A stretch of 54,807 nt of DNA, from assembly GCA_020025595.1 (NCBI GenBank), contig JAHHRV010000011.1:1-54807 (forward strand), written 5' to 3'. Position 1 is the first letter of the stretch. Each line of letters begins with the position of its first letter. The translations under genes and the position numbers were made by a program. Of this stretch, positions 26,059 to 34,961 are shown in pieces. A model generated the notes under the pieces. It made no database searches. It had not been told where the DNA came from and saw only the letters and a program-made list of their open reading frames with translations. Source of the DNA: Oscillospiraceae bacterium (GTDB lineage Bacteria; Bacillota; Clostridia; Oscillospirales; Oscillospiraceae).

Positions 26059-26087
26059 AAAAGCATCTCAAGCAGGAGGTCAATCCT

Positions 26088-26768
26088 ATGGAAATTTTAC
26101 GAGTAGAACACCTTTCTAAAATCTACGGCAAAGGCGAGAACGAGGTCCGTGCACTGGACGATATCTCCTTTTCTGTAGAAAAGGGTCAGTTCGTCGCGAT
26201 TATCGGCCCTTCCGGTTCCGGCAAGTCCACTTTGCTGCACATTCTGGGCGGCGTGGACCGTCCCACATCCGGCAAGGTATTTTTGAACGATCAGGATGTT
26301 TTCGCCCAGAACGAAGACCAGCTGGCCATCTTCCGCCGCCGGCAGGTGGGTCTGATCTACCAGTTTTACAATCTGATCCCGGTGCTGAATGTGACGGAAA
26401 ATATCACACTGCCCGTGCTTATGGACGGACGCAAGGTCAACCAGCAGCGTCTTGAAGATTTGCTGACCACGCTGAATCTCCACGGCAGAGAAAAGCATCT
26501 GCCCAGTCAGCTGTCCGGCGGTCAGCAGCAGCGAGTGTCCATCGGCAGAGCGTTGATGAACGCCCCCGCCGTTGTGCTGGCAGACGAGCCCACCGGCAAT
26601 CTGGACTCCAGAAACTCTCAGGAAATCGTAGAACTGCTGAAGTTTTCCAACAAGCAGTACGGCCAGACCCTCATCGTCATCACCCACGACGAATCCATCG
26701 CATTGCAGGCCGACCGGATCATCGCAATCGAAGACGGCCGCATCTCCCGAGATGAGGTGATTCGATGA
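26088..26768 (+). CDS. ABC transporter ATP-binding protein, LolD/MacB/BceA type
   Basis: The 226-residue ATPase has Walker A GPSGSGKST, a Q-loop LIYQFYNL, signature LSGGQQQRVSIGRAL, Walker B VVLADEPTGNLDS and H-loop THD. The LADEPTGNLD form and the short length are typical of ATPases that work with FtsX-domain permeases in mechanotransmission rather than uptake. Strong AGGAGGT upstream. It overlaps the permease gene by four bases (ATGA). Confidence 0.93.
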   Translation: MEILRVEHLSKIYGKGENEVRALDDISFSVEKGQFVAIIGPSGSGKSTLLHILGGVDRPTSGKVFLNDQDVFAQNEDQLAIFRRRQVGLIYQFYNLIPVLNVTENITLPVLMDGRKVNQQRLEDLLTTLNLHGREKHLPSQLSGGQQQRVSIGRALMNAPAVVLADEPTGNLDSRNSQEIVELLKFSNKQYGQTLIVITHDESIALQADRIIAIEDGRISRDEVIR

Positions 26769-29551
26769 ACATCATGAATCGGGTCACCTGGCGGGCCATG
26801 TGGGAAAACCGCACCCGTACCCTTGTGACCATCGTGGGCATTATTCTGTCTGCCGCCATGTTCACCGCCGTGACCACCCTGGGCGTCAGCCTGCTGGATT
26901 ACATGGTGAATGCAGAGCGGAAAAGCACCGGCGATTACTTCATCCAGTATGACTACAGCACGGACGAAGACCTACAAAAGCTCCAATCCCAGGAATCCGT
27001 CAGCAAGCTGGGTGATCTGGGAACTTTGGGCTATACCACCTTTGACTATCTGATCGACGGCTATGCCAACACGGAAACCTGTATCGTCGCAGCCGGTGAC
27101 GATGCCTTTTTCGACATGGTTGCCACCCACCTGGAAGAAGGCCGCCTGCCGCAAAACAGCTCTGAAATCGTCATCCCCCGCAATGTTTACGAGCATCTGA
27201 AATCCGCCGGTATTCCCTGTGAAATCGGCGATATTGTAGAACTGGACATCGTTCCGGAATACAAAACCGAAGATGTGGAACTCCCGTCCAAAGTGGCAAG
27301 CGCCTTTACAAAGCACTATAAAATCGTCGGCATTTCAGATTACTTTCAGGATTTTGGCGACACAGTCCTTGCGATCAGCAGCCTGCTGACCCACGCTGAC
27401 GGAAGTGAGAATGTTCTGTGGCATCGGATCTTTGTCAAAACAGATCCTGTAATGGCTACCTATGATCTGTCCGAGCAATCCTACGGTCAGACTTCCTCCA
27501 TAAATTACAATATGCTGCAGCTGAGCGGTGGAAACAAATATCGAAATTTTGATACTGTGATCCGGAATTTCTGCATCATTCTGGTCGTGATCATCATGGT
27601 CGGTTCCAGCAGTCTGATCTATAACGCCTTCTCCATTTCGGTGTCAGAGCGGACAAAGCAGTTCGGTCTGCTTTCCAGCATCGGCGCCACCAGAAAACAG
27701 CTGCGGCGCAGTGTGTACTTTGAGGCACTTTCCCTCTGTGCCATCGGTATTCCCCTTGGAATCCTCTGCGGGTATCTGGGAATCGCCCTGACGCTGCACC
27801 TGACCCATGATATAATTGAATCCTTCCTGGCAGGTGCTTCCGATGTTTTCCTGAAGGCCGTTCCCTCCGCTGCCGCCTTCGTGTCCGCCGGAGTCATTGC
27901 CCTTGTGACGGTGCTGATCTCCTGCCGGATCCCTGCCCACCGTGCCACAAAAATCTCCCCCATCAGCGCCATCCGTCAGACCCAGGAATACGACGCTTCC
28001 AAGGCAAATGTAAAAGTGAGCAAGCTGACAGTCAAACTCTTCGGGCTGCCTGGTCTGCTTGCAAAAAAATACTACCGCGTCAGCAAAAAGAAGTACCGTG
28101 CCACGGTCTTTTCCATCACCATCAGTGTAGTGCTGTTCATCACCGCTTTCTGCTTTACTCACCAGCTTCAGGAAACCATTCAGCAGAATGCATATACCTA
28201 TAATTACGATATCGCCGTTTCCTTTTCCGATCAGAAGGAGCTGGAGCAGCTTCGGGCGCAGCCTTTCATTGCTGAATCCGCCGTTGTCCGGGATACCGTT
28301 TTGCAGACGCTGATCCCCGATGAAGCCTTTTCTGACAGATATACAAAAGCATGGAACGCATCCGACTCCCACCACTCAGCCACCATCAATCCCAAGAACG
28401 CCCGGATCTATTATCTGGAGGACGATGCGTTCAGAGCCTATCTGGATGCGCACAAGATCGATCCTGCCCCTTACTTCGATTCCAGCGCTCCCACTGCTCT
28501 GGTGTGCGACGCAGATATCATGGTGTATTCCATGGATGAATCCGGCCATCCCACTCGGGTCGCTTACCATGAAAAGGTTTTCAATGAGCAGATAGACTCC
28601 GTGGATCTGTACGCAGCGGCTCCGCCTGAGCAGGTGCATGATTATGTCCTGACCATTGCCAACGCTTATCATTACTCCGAGGTATCCTCTTACAACGGTA
28701 TGCCAGTGTATATATACTACCTTGATGAATCGGAGCTGACAGAAGCTGCAAAATCCTGTCCCTTCCTCACAGATGACAACAGCCTCCACGTGGCCCTCCG
28801 GCAAGAACAGCAGGAAAACGCCGTCACAGAACGCTACTACCTTCTCGATCCGGTCACCGGAAAAATGGACTCGGAGCCTTTGGCAGAAGTCACCTACCCG
28901 GATATGAATGCCCGCCTTCGTCTGGGCGAGGCCATCGACACCCTCCCCTTCGGCATTTCCAACGGTTCCTCGGAAAACACGGTGTCCTTCGTGCTGCCCC
29001 TTTCCATGGCAGACCCGGAAAGCACCTTGGTGCAGCTTTCCGTCAAGGTGAACGACTATCCGTCCGCCCTCAGCTTTCTGGACGAAAACGATTTTGCGTA
29101 TTCCGACCATCTGGAATCCCAGCACAGGGATCGGGACTATATCACCATGATCAATGTGTTCTGCTACGGCTTCATCGTGCTGATCTCCCTGATCTGCGTG
29201 TGCAACGTTTTCAACACCATCTCCACAAACATTGCTCTGCGGCGCAAGGATTTCGGTATGCTGCGAAGCGTCGGCATCAAAAGCAGCGAGCTTTACCGCA
29301 TGATGGCATTTGAGTGCCTGCAATACGGGCTCAAGGCCCTGCTGATTGGCCTGCCGCTGTCCATTGCCTGCAGCCTAGGCATTTACAAGCTCTCGCTGGA
29401 TGTGACCCAGAGCGCCTACCGGCCTCCCATCGCTGCCATCCTGATTGCCACCTGCTGCGTATTCTTCATTGTTTTCATCACCATGACCTACGCAGTATCC
29501 AAGCTGAAAAAGGATAATCCCATCGAGGCCATCCGGGCAGAGTCCGTGTAA
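26765..29551 (+). CDS. ABC transporter permease with two FtsX domains
   Basis: The 928-residue protein has an N-terminal transmembrane helix, a first extracellular domain (about 45-255) and a FtsX core (about 265-410). A second membrane helix with a long external domain follows (about 440-790), then a second FtsX core (about 800-928). Both cores carry the SERTKQFGLLSSIGATRKQL or RRKDFGMLRSVGIKSSEL motif that touches the ATPase. In related systems the complex removes or senses peptides that attack the envelope, or moves lipoproteins. With the adjacent sensor kinase and regulator, peptide-antibiotic sensing and resistance is the most likely role, but this is inference. Confidence 0.9.
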   Translation: MNIMNRVTWRAMWENRTRTLVTIVGIILSAAMFTAVTTLGVSLLDYMVNAERKSTGDYFIQYDYSTDEDLQKLQSQESVSKLGDLGTLGYTTFDYLIDGYANTETCIVAAGDDAFFDMVATHLEEGRLPQNSSEIVIPRNVYEHLKSAGIPCEIGDIVELDIVPEYKTEDVELPSKVASAFTKHYKIVGISDYFQDFGDTVLAISSLLTHADGSENVLWHRIFVKTDPVMATYDLSEQSYGQTSSINYNMLQLSGGNKYRNFDTVIRNFCIILVVIIMVGSSSLIYNAFSISVSERTKQFGLLSSIGATRKQLRRSVYFEALSLCAIGIPLGILCGYLGIALTLHLTHDIIESFLAGASDVFLKAVPSAAAFVSAGVIALVTVLISCRIPAHRATKISPISAIRQTQEYDASKANVKVSKLTVKLFGLPGLLAKKYYRVSKKKYRATVFSITISVVLFITAFCFTHQLQETIQQNAYTYNYDIAVSFSDQKELEQLRAQPFIAESAVVRDTVLQTLIPDEAFSDRYTKAWNASDSHHSATINPKNARIYYLEDDAFRAYLDAHKIDPAPYFDSSAPTALVCDADIMVYSMDESGHPTRVAYHEKVFNEQIDSVDLYAAAPPEQVHDYVLTIANAYHYSEVSSYNGMPVYIYYLDESELTEAAKSCPFLTDDNSLHVALRQEQQENAVTERYYLLDPVTGKMDSEPLAEVTYPDMNARLRLGEAIDTLPFGISNGSSENTVSFVLPLSMADPESTLVQLSVKVNDYPSALSFLDENDFAYSDHLESQHRDRDYITMINVFCYGFIVLISLICVCNVFNTISTNIALRRKDFGMLRSVGIKSSELYRMMAFECLQYGLKALLIGLPLSIACSLGIYKLSLDVTQSAYRPPIAAILIATCCVFFIVFITMTYAVSKLKKDNPIEAIRAESV

Positions 29552-29569
29552 CCGGCCTGCCAGAAAAAC

Positions 29570-29616
29570 AACAACCCCCGACTCCGGGCAAATGCTCAGA
29601 GTCGGGGGCTTTTTTG
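29570..29616. terminator. Bidirectional intrinsic terminator
   Basis: CCCCCGACTC (29575-29584) pairs with GAGTCGGGGG (29599-29608), then CTTTTTT on the plus strand and TTGTTGTTTTT on the minus strand. It ends both the ABC operon and folC. Confidence 0.92.
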
Positions 29617-29631
29617 ATTTTATATTCCGGT

Positions 29632-30906
29632 TCAGCCGTTCACAGCATTCAGCGCATCACGAATGGTGCCGATGGTGTACAGAGAGCCGAAGCACATGAC
29701 TACGCCGTCTGCGCCTGCCAGCTCCATTGCCTTCTTTACGCCGTCTTCAATGCTTGCACAGGCAGTTGCGGTTGCGCCGGCCTGCTGCAGGTAAGCTGCC
29801 AGCTGCTCTGCCTCCAGCTTTCTGGGGTTGGGGGGAGTGATGCAGACAAACTGCTGCACCAGAGGCATCACGGGCTTATACATATCTGCATAGTCCTTGT
29901 CTGCCAGAACGCCCGTCAGAGCGATGATCTTGCGGCCTGCCAGGTAGTCCTGGATGTTCTTGACCAGAGCCTCCAGACACTGGGGATTGTGTCCGCCGTC
30001 GATGATAAACAGAGGATCACGGCTGACGATGTCAAAACGGCCCGCCCAGCGGGTGTCCCGGAGTCCGTCAGCAATGTTCTGCTCTGTAATGTGCCAGCCC
30101 TTTTCGATGAGCGTGTCGATGATTCCCAGAACCACCGCAGCATTGTGCAGCTGATGGGCGCCCAGCAGAGGCAGGAACAGATTCTTTCTTGCGCCGCAGT
30201 CAAACACCTGACCGTCCAGGCCGTGGGAAATCAGTCTGATGCCGTCAAAATCTGCCTTTTTCAGCTTCACATTCCGCTCACGGCAGATTCTTTCCAGAAC
30301 CTCCTCCACAGAAGGTGCGCTGCGGTAGATGACCGCGCTGCCGTTTTCCTTGAAGATGCCGGCCTTGGTTTCTGCGATTTTTTCCAGTGTGTCGCCCAGA
30401 TATTCGGTGTGATCCAGTCCGATATTGGTAATGACGGCAACTTCCGGAACCTCGATCACATTGGTGGAGTCCATTGCGCCGCCCATGCCTACCTCCAGCA
30501 CCACGATATCGCAGTTCTGACGGTAGAAATACTCAAAAGCAATACACGATACCAGCTCAAATTCCGTGGGGGATTCCTCCATGGAGTCTGCCAGAGGCTT
30601 CACGAACTCGGTCACAGCTGCCAGATCCTCATCAGAAATCTCTGCGCCATCCACCTGCATCCGCTCGTGGAAGCGGTAGATATAAGGAGATGTGAACAGG
30701 CCGGTATGGTAGCCTGCCTTCTGCAGAATGGATGCCGTCATGGCGGCGGTGCTGCCCTTGCCGTTGGTTCCGGCAATGTGGACGAACTTCAGCTTCTTTT
30801 CCGGATTGCCCATCTTTTCCAGCAGCGTCTGTGTGCGTCCAAGGCCCGGAACGCTGCCCTTCCAGCAGACGGAATGAATGTATTCGATTGCTTCGTTTGC
30901 GGTCAT
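29632..30906 (-). CDS. folC: Folylpolyglutamate synthase/dihydrofolate synthase
   Basis: The 424-residue Mur-ligase-family enzyme has the P-loop AGTNGKGSTAAM, the FTSPYIYRFHERMQVDG segment and the central ATPase DHTEYLGDTLEKIAETKAGIFK. It also has HQLHNAAV and DGGHNPQC in the C-terminal domain. It adds glutamates to folates so that they are kept in the cell, and may also join dihydropteroate to glutamate. It follows the folate transporter gene by 18 bases, so both are under the THF riboswitch upstream. Confidence 0.93.
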   Translation of the reverse strand: MTANEAIEYIHSVCWKGSVPGLGRTQTLLEKMGNPEKKLKFVHIAGTNGKGSTAAMTASILQKAGYHTGLFTSPYIYRFHERMQVDGAEISDEDLAAVTEFVKPLADSMEESPTEFELVSCIAFEYFYRQNCDIVVLEVGMGGAMDSTNVIEVPEVAVITNIGLDHTEYLGDTLEKIAETKAGIFKENGSAVIYRSAPSVEEVLERICRERNVKLKKADFDGIRLISHGLDGQVFDCGARKNLFLPLLGAHQLHNAAVVLGIIDTLIEKGWHITEQNIADGLRDTRWAGRFDIVSRDPLFIIDGGHNPQCLEALVKNIQDYLAGRKIIALTGVLADKDYADMYKPVMPLVQQFVCITPPNPRKLEAEQLAAYLQQAGATATACASIEDGVKKAMELAGADGVVMCFGSLYTIGTIRDALNAVNG

Positions 30907-30924
30907 GGTTAAAGAGTCCTTTCG

Positions 30925-31497
30925 TTATTGGTCTGCATTGGCCGATTTCAGAGGCCAGTATCCCAGTCGTTCAAAGATGCCGGAACGGAACAGGATATAA
31001 ATGATTACCGTATCCAGCAGCATGGTAATGGCGAACTGAATCGATCTGGTGGAGAGAAAGTAAATCAAGCCTTCCATAAAAGGCCCTTTGAAGTAGATGT
31101 AGCTCAGTGTCGCACTCTGATACAGGATGGAGCCCAAAACCACCGGCGGCAGGAAAGAAATCAGCAGCCGGAAAATGGTGACATTGCCGGACAGGAAACG
31201 ACGGAACACACCGCCGAACACACCATAGAGAATCGGGGGCACGCAGAACAGCGGATTGTAGCCCAAACCTGAGAACAGGCAGCCCACAAAGTCTGCGGAA
31301 AAGCCCACCATGCCGCCGGCCAGAGGGCCAAACAGCATACCCGCCAGGAACACCGGCACAGCTTCAATGGAGAAGCGGCTCGATGCATTGGGCATCAGGC
31401 CGATCAGTCTGGCAAGGACAATATTGAGTGCTGCCAGCAGGGCGCAGGATGCGATGGTTTTCGTTGTCATACATTGTTTTTTCGTTTGGGTTTGCAT
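30925..31497 (-). CDS. folT: ECF transporter S component for folate
   Basis: A 190-residue membrane protein with six helices. The N-terminus has TKTIASCALLAALNIVLARL, and RFSIEAVPVFLAGMLFGPLAGGMVGFSADFVG is characteristic of the FolT group of S components. It captures folate for the shared EcfAA'T module, which is not in this window. Next to folC and behind a THF riboswitch, the substrate assignment is strong. GGAGG lies eight bases before the ATG. Confidence 0.9.
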   Translation of the reverse strand: MQTQTKKQCMTTKTIASCALLAALNIVLARLIGLMPNASSRFSIEAVPVFLAGMLFGPLAGGMVGFSADFVGCLFSGLGYNPLFCVPPILYGVFGGVFRRFLSGNVTIFRLLISFLPPVVLGSILYQSATLSYIYFKGPFMEGLIYFLSTRSIQFAITMLLDTVIIYILFRSGIFERLGYWPLKSANADQ

Positions 31498-31565
31498 TAA
31501 AAATTCCTCCTTTAGTTAGAAGCGACCATACACGCCGTTCACACTGTCCCAGCGGTCACAATGCA

Positions 31566-31596
31566 ATAAAAAAGCCCGACGATCAGTCGTCGGGGA
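31566..31596 (-). terminator. Riboswitch-controlled terminator in the folT leader
   Basis: Minus-strand CCCCGACGA pairs with TCGTCGGGC, followed by TTTTTTATT, about 70 bases before folT. A GTCGGG at 31656-31661 (minus strand), between aptamer and terminator, can pair with the CCCGAC arm and may form the antiterminator. Confidence 0.85.
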
Positions 31597-31703
31597 AATT
31601 TATTACAGATATGACTCACCCGTAGGGACGGACAGCAAAAGCAGCCAGTCAATCGCCCGACCGAGTATCGTTGCTACCTAAAGGAGAGATCTCCTATATG
31701 GCG

Positions 31704-31801
31704 CAGCGGGTGCGGATACCCCATCGCGGAAAAAATCCTTCGTCTGCCAGACAACTCCCCATTTTGGCAGCACTTCACGCAGGGAACCCTACTCTGTTCC
31801 C
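31704..31801 (-). promoter_or_regulatory. Tetrahydrofolate (THF) riboswitch aptamer
   Basis: On the minus strand the conserved parts of the THF-I aptamer occur in order: AGAGTAG, TGCGTGAAGTG (consensus GCGUUAAGUG), stem CTGCCA with loop AAATGGGGAGTTGTC and closing TGGCAG (consensus AAUGGGAUGUCGU loop), ACGAA, GCGATG, and TATCCGCACCCGC (consensus UAUCGCAUCCGC). It starts right at the predicted transcription start. Bound THF should favour the downstream terminator and so reduce folate uptake. Confidence 0.88.
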
Positions 31802-31805
31802 GGCT

Positions 31806-31834
31806 ATCATACATCACGCATCTGCAAATGTAAA
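31806..31834 (-). promoter_or_regulatory. Sigma-A promoter of folT-folC
   Basis: Minus-strand TTTACA (31829-31834), 17-base spacer, TATGAT (31806-31811), directly before the riboswitch. Confidence 0.75.
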
Positions 31835-32053
31835 GCACGATTTTCCAGAATTTGATTAATTTTTTAGCTATCAAATTCCAGGGTTTTCATTCACTATCCC
31901 AACAAATTCAGGAAGGGTACCGGAAAGCGCTGCAATATCGAAAAGACTGCCTGGTTTTCTGACAACTTCATAAATAAAAAAATTTTTTTAATTTCATGCA
32001 ATAAAACAGCTTGCTCCGGCATTAACCTTATAGATTGCAAGGGAGGAATTCAA

Positions 32054-32920
32054 ATGGAGCATCAAAAACACACGAAAAAATTAATTGCAGCCATACTTGT
32101 CTGTATCATGGCCGCCATACAACTGACAGGCTGTGCATCCAGTACAAGCAACGCTATGACTCCAATGTCCGTGGATCTGTTAAAGGTGGGTAAGGCCGAC
32201 GCGATTGTCTTGCAAACCGGTGACAACACCATGGTCATTGATACCGGAGAAGAAGACGACGGAGAAGAGCTTGTGGATTTTCTGACGAGCAAAGGCGTCT
32301 CCCATGTCGATGTGCTCATAATCACCCATTTCGATCAGGATCATGTGGGTGGAGCTGACACCTTAATTGAATCAATGGATGTTGAACAGATCTACATTCC
32401 TGCATATGAAGGTATGCACACAGAATACTTTGATTTCCTGTGTGCCTTGGAAGGAAAAGGAATTACCCCCACTCCATTAACCCAGTCGGTTCGTTTCCCC
32501 TTTGGGGATGCCGAGGTGCTTGTGGAGCCCCCCACTTCCTACGAAATCGCCTCTGATACGGTGGAAAATGATAACAATTTCTCTTTGATTACCACCGTTG
32601 TCCATGGACAGAATCGGTTGGTGTTCATGGGAGACGCAGAAAAGCAGCGGATTCGTCAGTGGCTGGACAGCGGCACGGCTGCGGATTGTGATTTTCTGAA
32701 GGTCCCGCACCACGGTGTCTACAACACCGCACTGGAAGATCTCCTGAACGCCACAACGCCTGAGTACGCCGCAATCTGCTCTTCCAGCAAACATCCGGCA
32801 GCACCTGAAACACTGGAGCTTCTGAAACAGCACGGCGCAGAAATCTTTGAAACCAAGGATGGAAATATCACCGTCATTAGCAACGGCAGCAAATTGGAAC
32901 TACATCAAAAACGAAAATAA
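32054..32920 (+). CDS. Secreted ComEC-like metallo-beta-lactamase-fold lipoprotein
   Basis: The 288-residue product has a lipoprotein signal (LTGC, Cys 27) and one MBL domain. The metal motif is THFDQDHVGG (His 92, Asp 94, Asp 96, His 97), the HxDxDH form found in the C-terminal domain of ComEC. FMGDAE and VPHHG follow in the right order. ComEC-type domains are nucleases or phosphodiesterases, and this one acts outside the membrane as a lipoprotein. It is 16 bases from the VTC gene, so a role with phosphate polymers or nucleic acids is possible. AGGGAGG precedes the start; I found no convincing promoter. Confidence 0.83.
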   Translation: MEHQKHTKKLIAAILVCIMAAIQLTGCASSTSNAMTPMSVDLLKVGKADAIVLQTGDNTMVIDTGEEDDGEELVDFLTSKGVSHVDVLIITHFDQDHVGGADTLIESMDVEQIYIPAYEGMHTEYFDFLCALEGKGITPTPLTQSVRFPFGDAEVLVEPPTSYEIASDTVENDNNFSLITTVVHGQNRLVFMGDAEKQRIRQWLDSGTAADCDFLKVPHHGVYNTALEDLLNATTPEYAAICSSSKHPAAPETLELLKQHGAEIFETKDGNITVISNGSKLELHQKRK

Positions 32921-32936
32921 TAAGGAGGGATCGATA

Positions 32937-33692
32937 ATGCCGCAGACCGTATTTAACCGATACGAGAAAAAATACCTGATGCCGGAAGATGTTTATCTGG
33001 AACTGCGTTCAAGGCTTCTTCCTTATATGCAGGAAGATCAGTACGGACTTCATACCATCTGTAATATCTATTATGATACGCCCGAGTATGATCTGATCCG
33101 TCGATCCATTGAAAAGCCTGTTTACAAAGAAAAGCTGCGTTTGAGGAGCTATGGTATTCCCACTCTGGATTCCCCGGTTTTTCTGGAAATCAAGAAGAAA
33201 TACCAGAAGGTGGTCAACAAGCGCCGGATTCAGCTGCCGCTGTGGCAGGCCTATGACTATGTCGAACACGGAATCCGTCCTGACACAGACAATCAGATCC
33301 TGCGGGAAATCGACTTTTTCCTGAAGCGATATCCTTTGCAGCGAGGCGTCTATCTGGCATACGACCGGATTGCATTGTTTGAGAAAGAAAACCCGGATTT
33401 CCGAGTGACTTTCGACCATAACATCCGTTTCAGGCAAATGAATATGGGGCTGGAGCAGGGCGATCAGGGACAGCTGCTTCTGCCGCAAACATATTATCTG
33501 ATGGAGAGTAAGGTCATGGGAGCCACTCCCCTGTGGTTTACACAGATTCTGTCCGATCTTTCCATTTATCCGGTTTCTTTTTCAAAATACGGAAACATTT
33601 ATAAATCAAAACACGCAAATTTCGACCCGGACGGTATGCTCGTCCACAGAAACGAAAATTGGGATACACATAGGAGGAAAAAGGTATGTTAA
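32937..33692 (+). CDS. VTC-domain polyphosphate polymerase
   Basis: The 251-residue protein corresponds to the catalytic VTC domain, a tunnel-fold polymerase that makes polyphosphate from ATP. It keeps the basic and acidic tunnel residues in NRYEKKYLM, YYDTPEYDLIRRSI, KEKLRLRSYG, FLEIKKKY and NKRRI, and a late Glu/Lys pair MESKVMG. No membrane segment is present, so it needs a membrane partner, most likely the DUF4956 protein that follows. GGAGGG decides ATG 32937; a longer frame from 32847 runs back into the MBL gene and has no such site. Confidence 0.87.
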   Translation: MPQTVFNRYEKKYLMPEDVYLELRSRLLPYMQEDQYGLHTICNIYYDTPEYDLIRRSIEKPVYKEKLRLRSYGIPTLDSPVFLEIKKKYQKVVNKRRIQLPLWQAYDYVEHGIRPDTDNQILREIDFFLKRYPLQRGVYLAYDRIALFEKENPDFRVTFDHNIRFRQMNMGLEQGDQGQLLLPQTYYLMESKVMGATPLWFTQILSDLSIYPVSFSKYGNIYKSKHANFDPDGMLVHRNENWDTHRRKKVC

Positions 33693-34351
33693 ACAGTATA
33701 TTTCACGCAGGTACATTCAGTATTCAATCCGTTGCAATGGCTTTGGGCACAGCCTTTGTGCTCGGTCTGTTGATTGCGCTCTTGTATCGAAAACTCGCTT
33801 TCAGCGGCGGATTTACCATCATTCTTGCTGTGCTGCCTCTTTTGGTGACCTCAGTCATCATGATCGTAAACGGTAATCTGGGCGCATCCGTAGCCGTATT
33901 GGGTGCCTTTGGACTGGTTCGTTTCCGCAGCGCCCCCGGTACAGCCAGAGAAATCGGCTTTATTTTCTACGCTATGGCTGTGGGTCTTGCCGCCGGAATG
34001 GGCTTTTTGTCCCTGGCCTGCATCATTACCGTCACAACCGGACTTGTCATTTTGGTTTTGGAAAAAATCCATTTTGGCGATGTAGAAAGCAACGAACGCC
34101 AGCTTCGCATCACGATTCCCGAGGATTTGAATTACGACGGCATTTTTGACGATCTGTTCTTTGAATATACCAAACAGGCCAAACTGGAAAAAGTGAAGAC
34201 CACCAATATGGGAACCATGTATGAGCTGTCCTATCGGATCCAGCTGCGTGACATGAAAAAGCAAAAGGCTTTTATCGATGCACTGCGGTGCAGAAATGGC
34301 AATCTGACCATCATTATGGGGCTTGTACAAAGGGAGAAAAATGAGCTATAA
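33686..34351 (+). CDS. DUF4956 membrane protein, partner of the VTC polymerase
   Basis: The 221-residue protein has four or five transmembrane helices in its first 125 residues and a soluble C-terminal domain of about 90 residues (RQLRITIPEDLNYDGIFDD). The loop GAFGLVRFRSAPGTAREIGFI is the strongest DUF4956 feature. Genes of this family are regularly found beside bacterial VTC-domain genes, so it may conduct the growing polyphosphate through the membrane, as the VTC membrane part does in yeast. It overlaps the VTC gene by seven bases. Confidence 0.85.
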   Translation: MLNSIFHAGTFSIQSVAMALGTAFVLGLLIALLYRKLAFSGGFTIILAVLPLLVTSVIMIVNGNLGASVAVLGAFGLVRFRSAPGTAREIGFIFYAMAVGLAAGMGFLSLACIITVTTGLVILVLEKIHFGDVESNERQLRITIPEDLNYDGIFDDLFFEYTKQAKLEKVKTTNMGTMYELSYRIQLRDMKKQKAFIDALRCRNGNLTIIMGLVQREKNEL

Positions 34352-34352
34352 T
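34323..34352 (+). promoter_or_regulatory. Possible internal promoter before the ECF sigma gene
   Basis: TTGTAC (34323-34328), 18-base spacer, TATAAT (34347-34352) across the end of the DUF4956 gene. It would allow the sigma pair to be made without the upstream genes. Confidence 0.35.
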
Positions 34353-34388
34353 ACATTTTAGTATTAAGAATGTTGGGGGCGATGGGCC

Positions 34389-34961
34389 ATGTTGATATTT
34401 GCTGCAATTGATCCGGGAAATCCGCAGCAAAGAGAGATCACAATTGATGAATCAATTTTCCGCGGTATCGCAAACGGAGACAAGGATGCATTTTGCACCC
34501 TGTATCAGCAAACCAGAAGTGCTGTTTTCACATATGCATTGTCTCTGCTGCGAAATCAGACTGATGCCGAGGATGCCATGCAGGATACCTATCTGAAAAT
34601 CCGTGCTGCCGCGCATTTATATCGTCCGGAAGGAAAACCTATGGCATGGATCTTCACCATCGCCCGCAATGTATGCCTGATGAGGATGCGTCAGCAGAAG
34701 CACTTTGTCGCTTTTTCCCCGGAAGAAGCACAGCCTGCTTTCGATTTCAGTCAAATTGAAGATCTGGAAGACCGCATTGTATTAAAAACTGCATTCCGCG
34801 TTTTGTCCCAGGAAGAGTGCCAGATCGTTTTTCTGCACGCTGTCACCGGGTTCAAACACCGCGAAATCAGCGAGCTTCTGGAGATGCCGCTGTCCACCGT
34901 CCTGTCAAAATACACACGAGGCTTAAAAAAACTGAAGTCTCAATTGGAGGGGAGTTTATGA
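34389..34961 (+). CDS. ECF-type RNA polymerase sigma factor (second)
   Basis: The 190-residue protein has sigma region 2 (FCTLYQQTRSAVFTYALSLL, TDAEDAMQDTYLKI, with MAWIFTIARN) and region 4 (LSQEECQIVFLHAV, FKHREISELLEMPLSTVLSK). It is the fourth gene in a row after the MBL, VTC and DUF4956 genes, 37 bases after the last, and is coupled by ATGA overlap to its anti-sigma factor. This suggests that polyphosphate formation or a surface stress is under its control. The start is uncertain within a few codons: GGGGGCG stands upstream of ATG 34389. Confidence 0.87.
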   Translation: MLIFAAIDPGNPQQREITIDESIFRGIANGDKDAFCTLYQQTRSAVFTYALSLLRNQTDAEDAMQDTYLKIRAAAHLYRPEGKPMAWIFTIARNVCLMRMRQQKHFVAFSPEEAQPAFDFSQIEDLEDRIVLKTAFRVLSQEECQIVFLHAVTGFKHREISELLEMPLSTVLSKYTRGLKKLKSQLEGSL

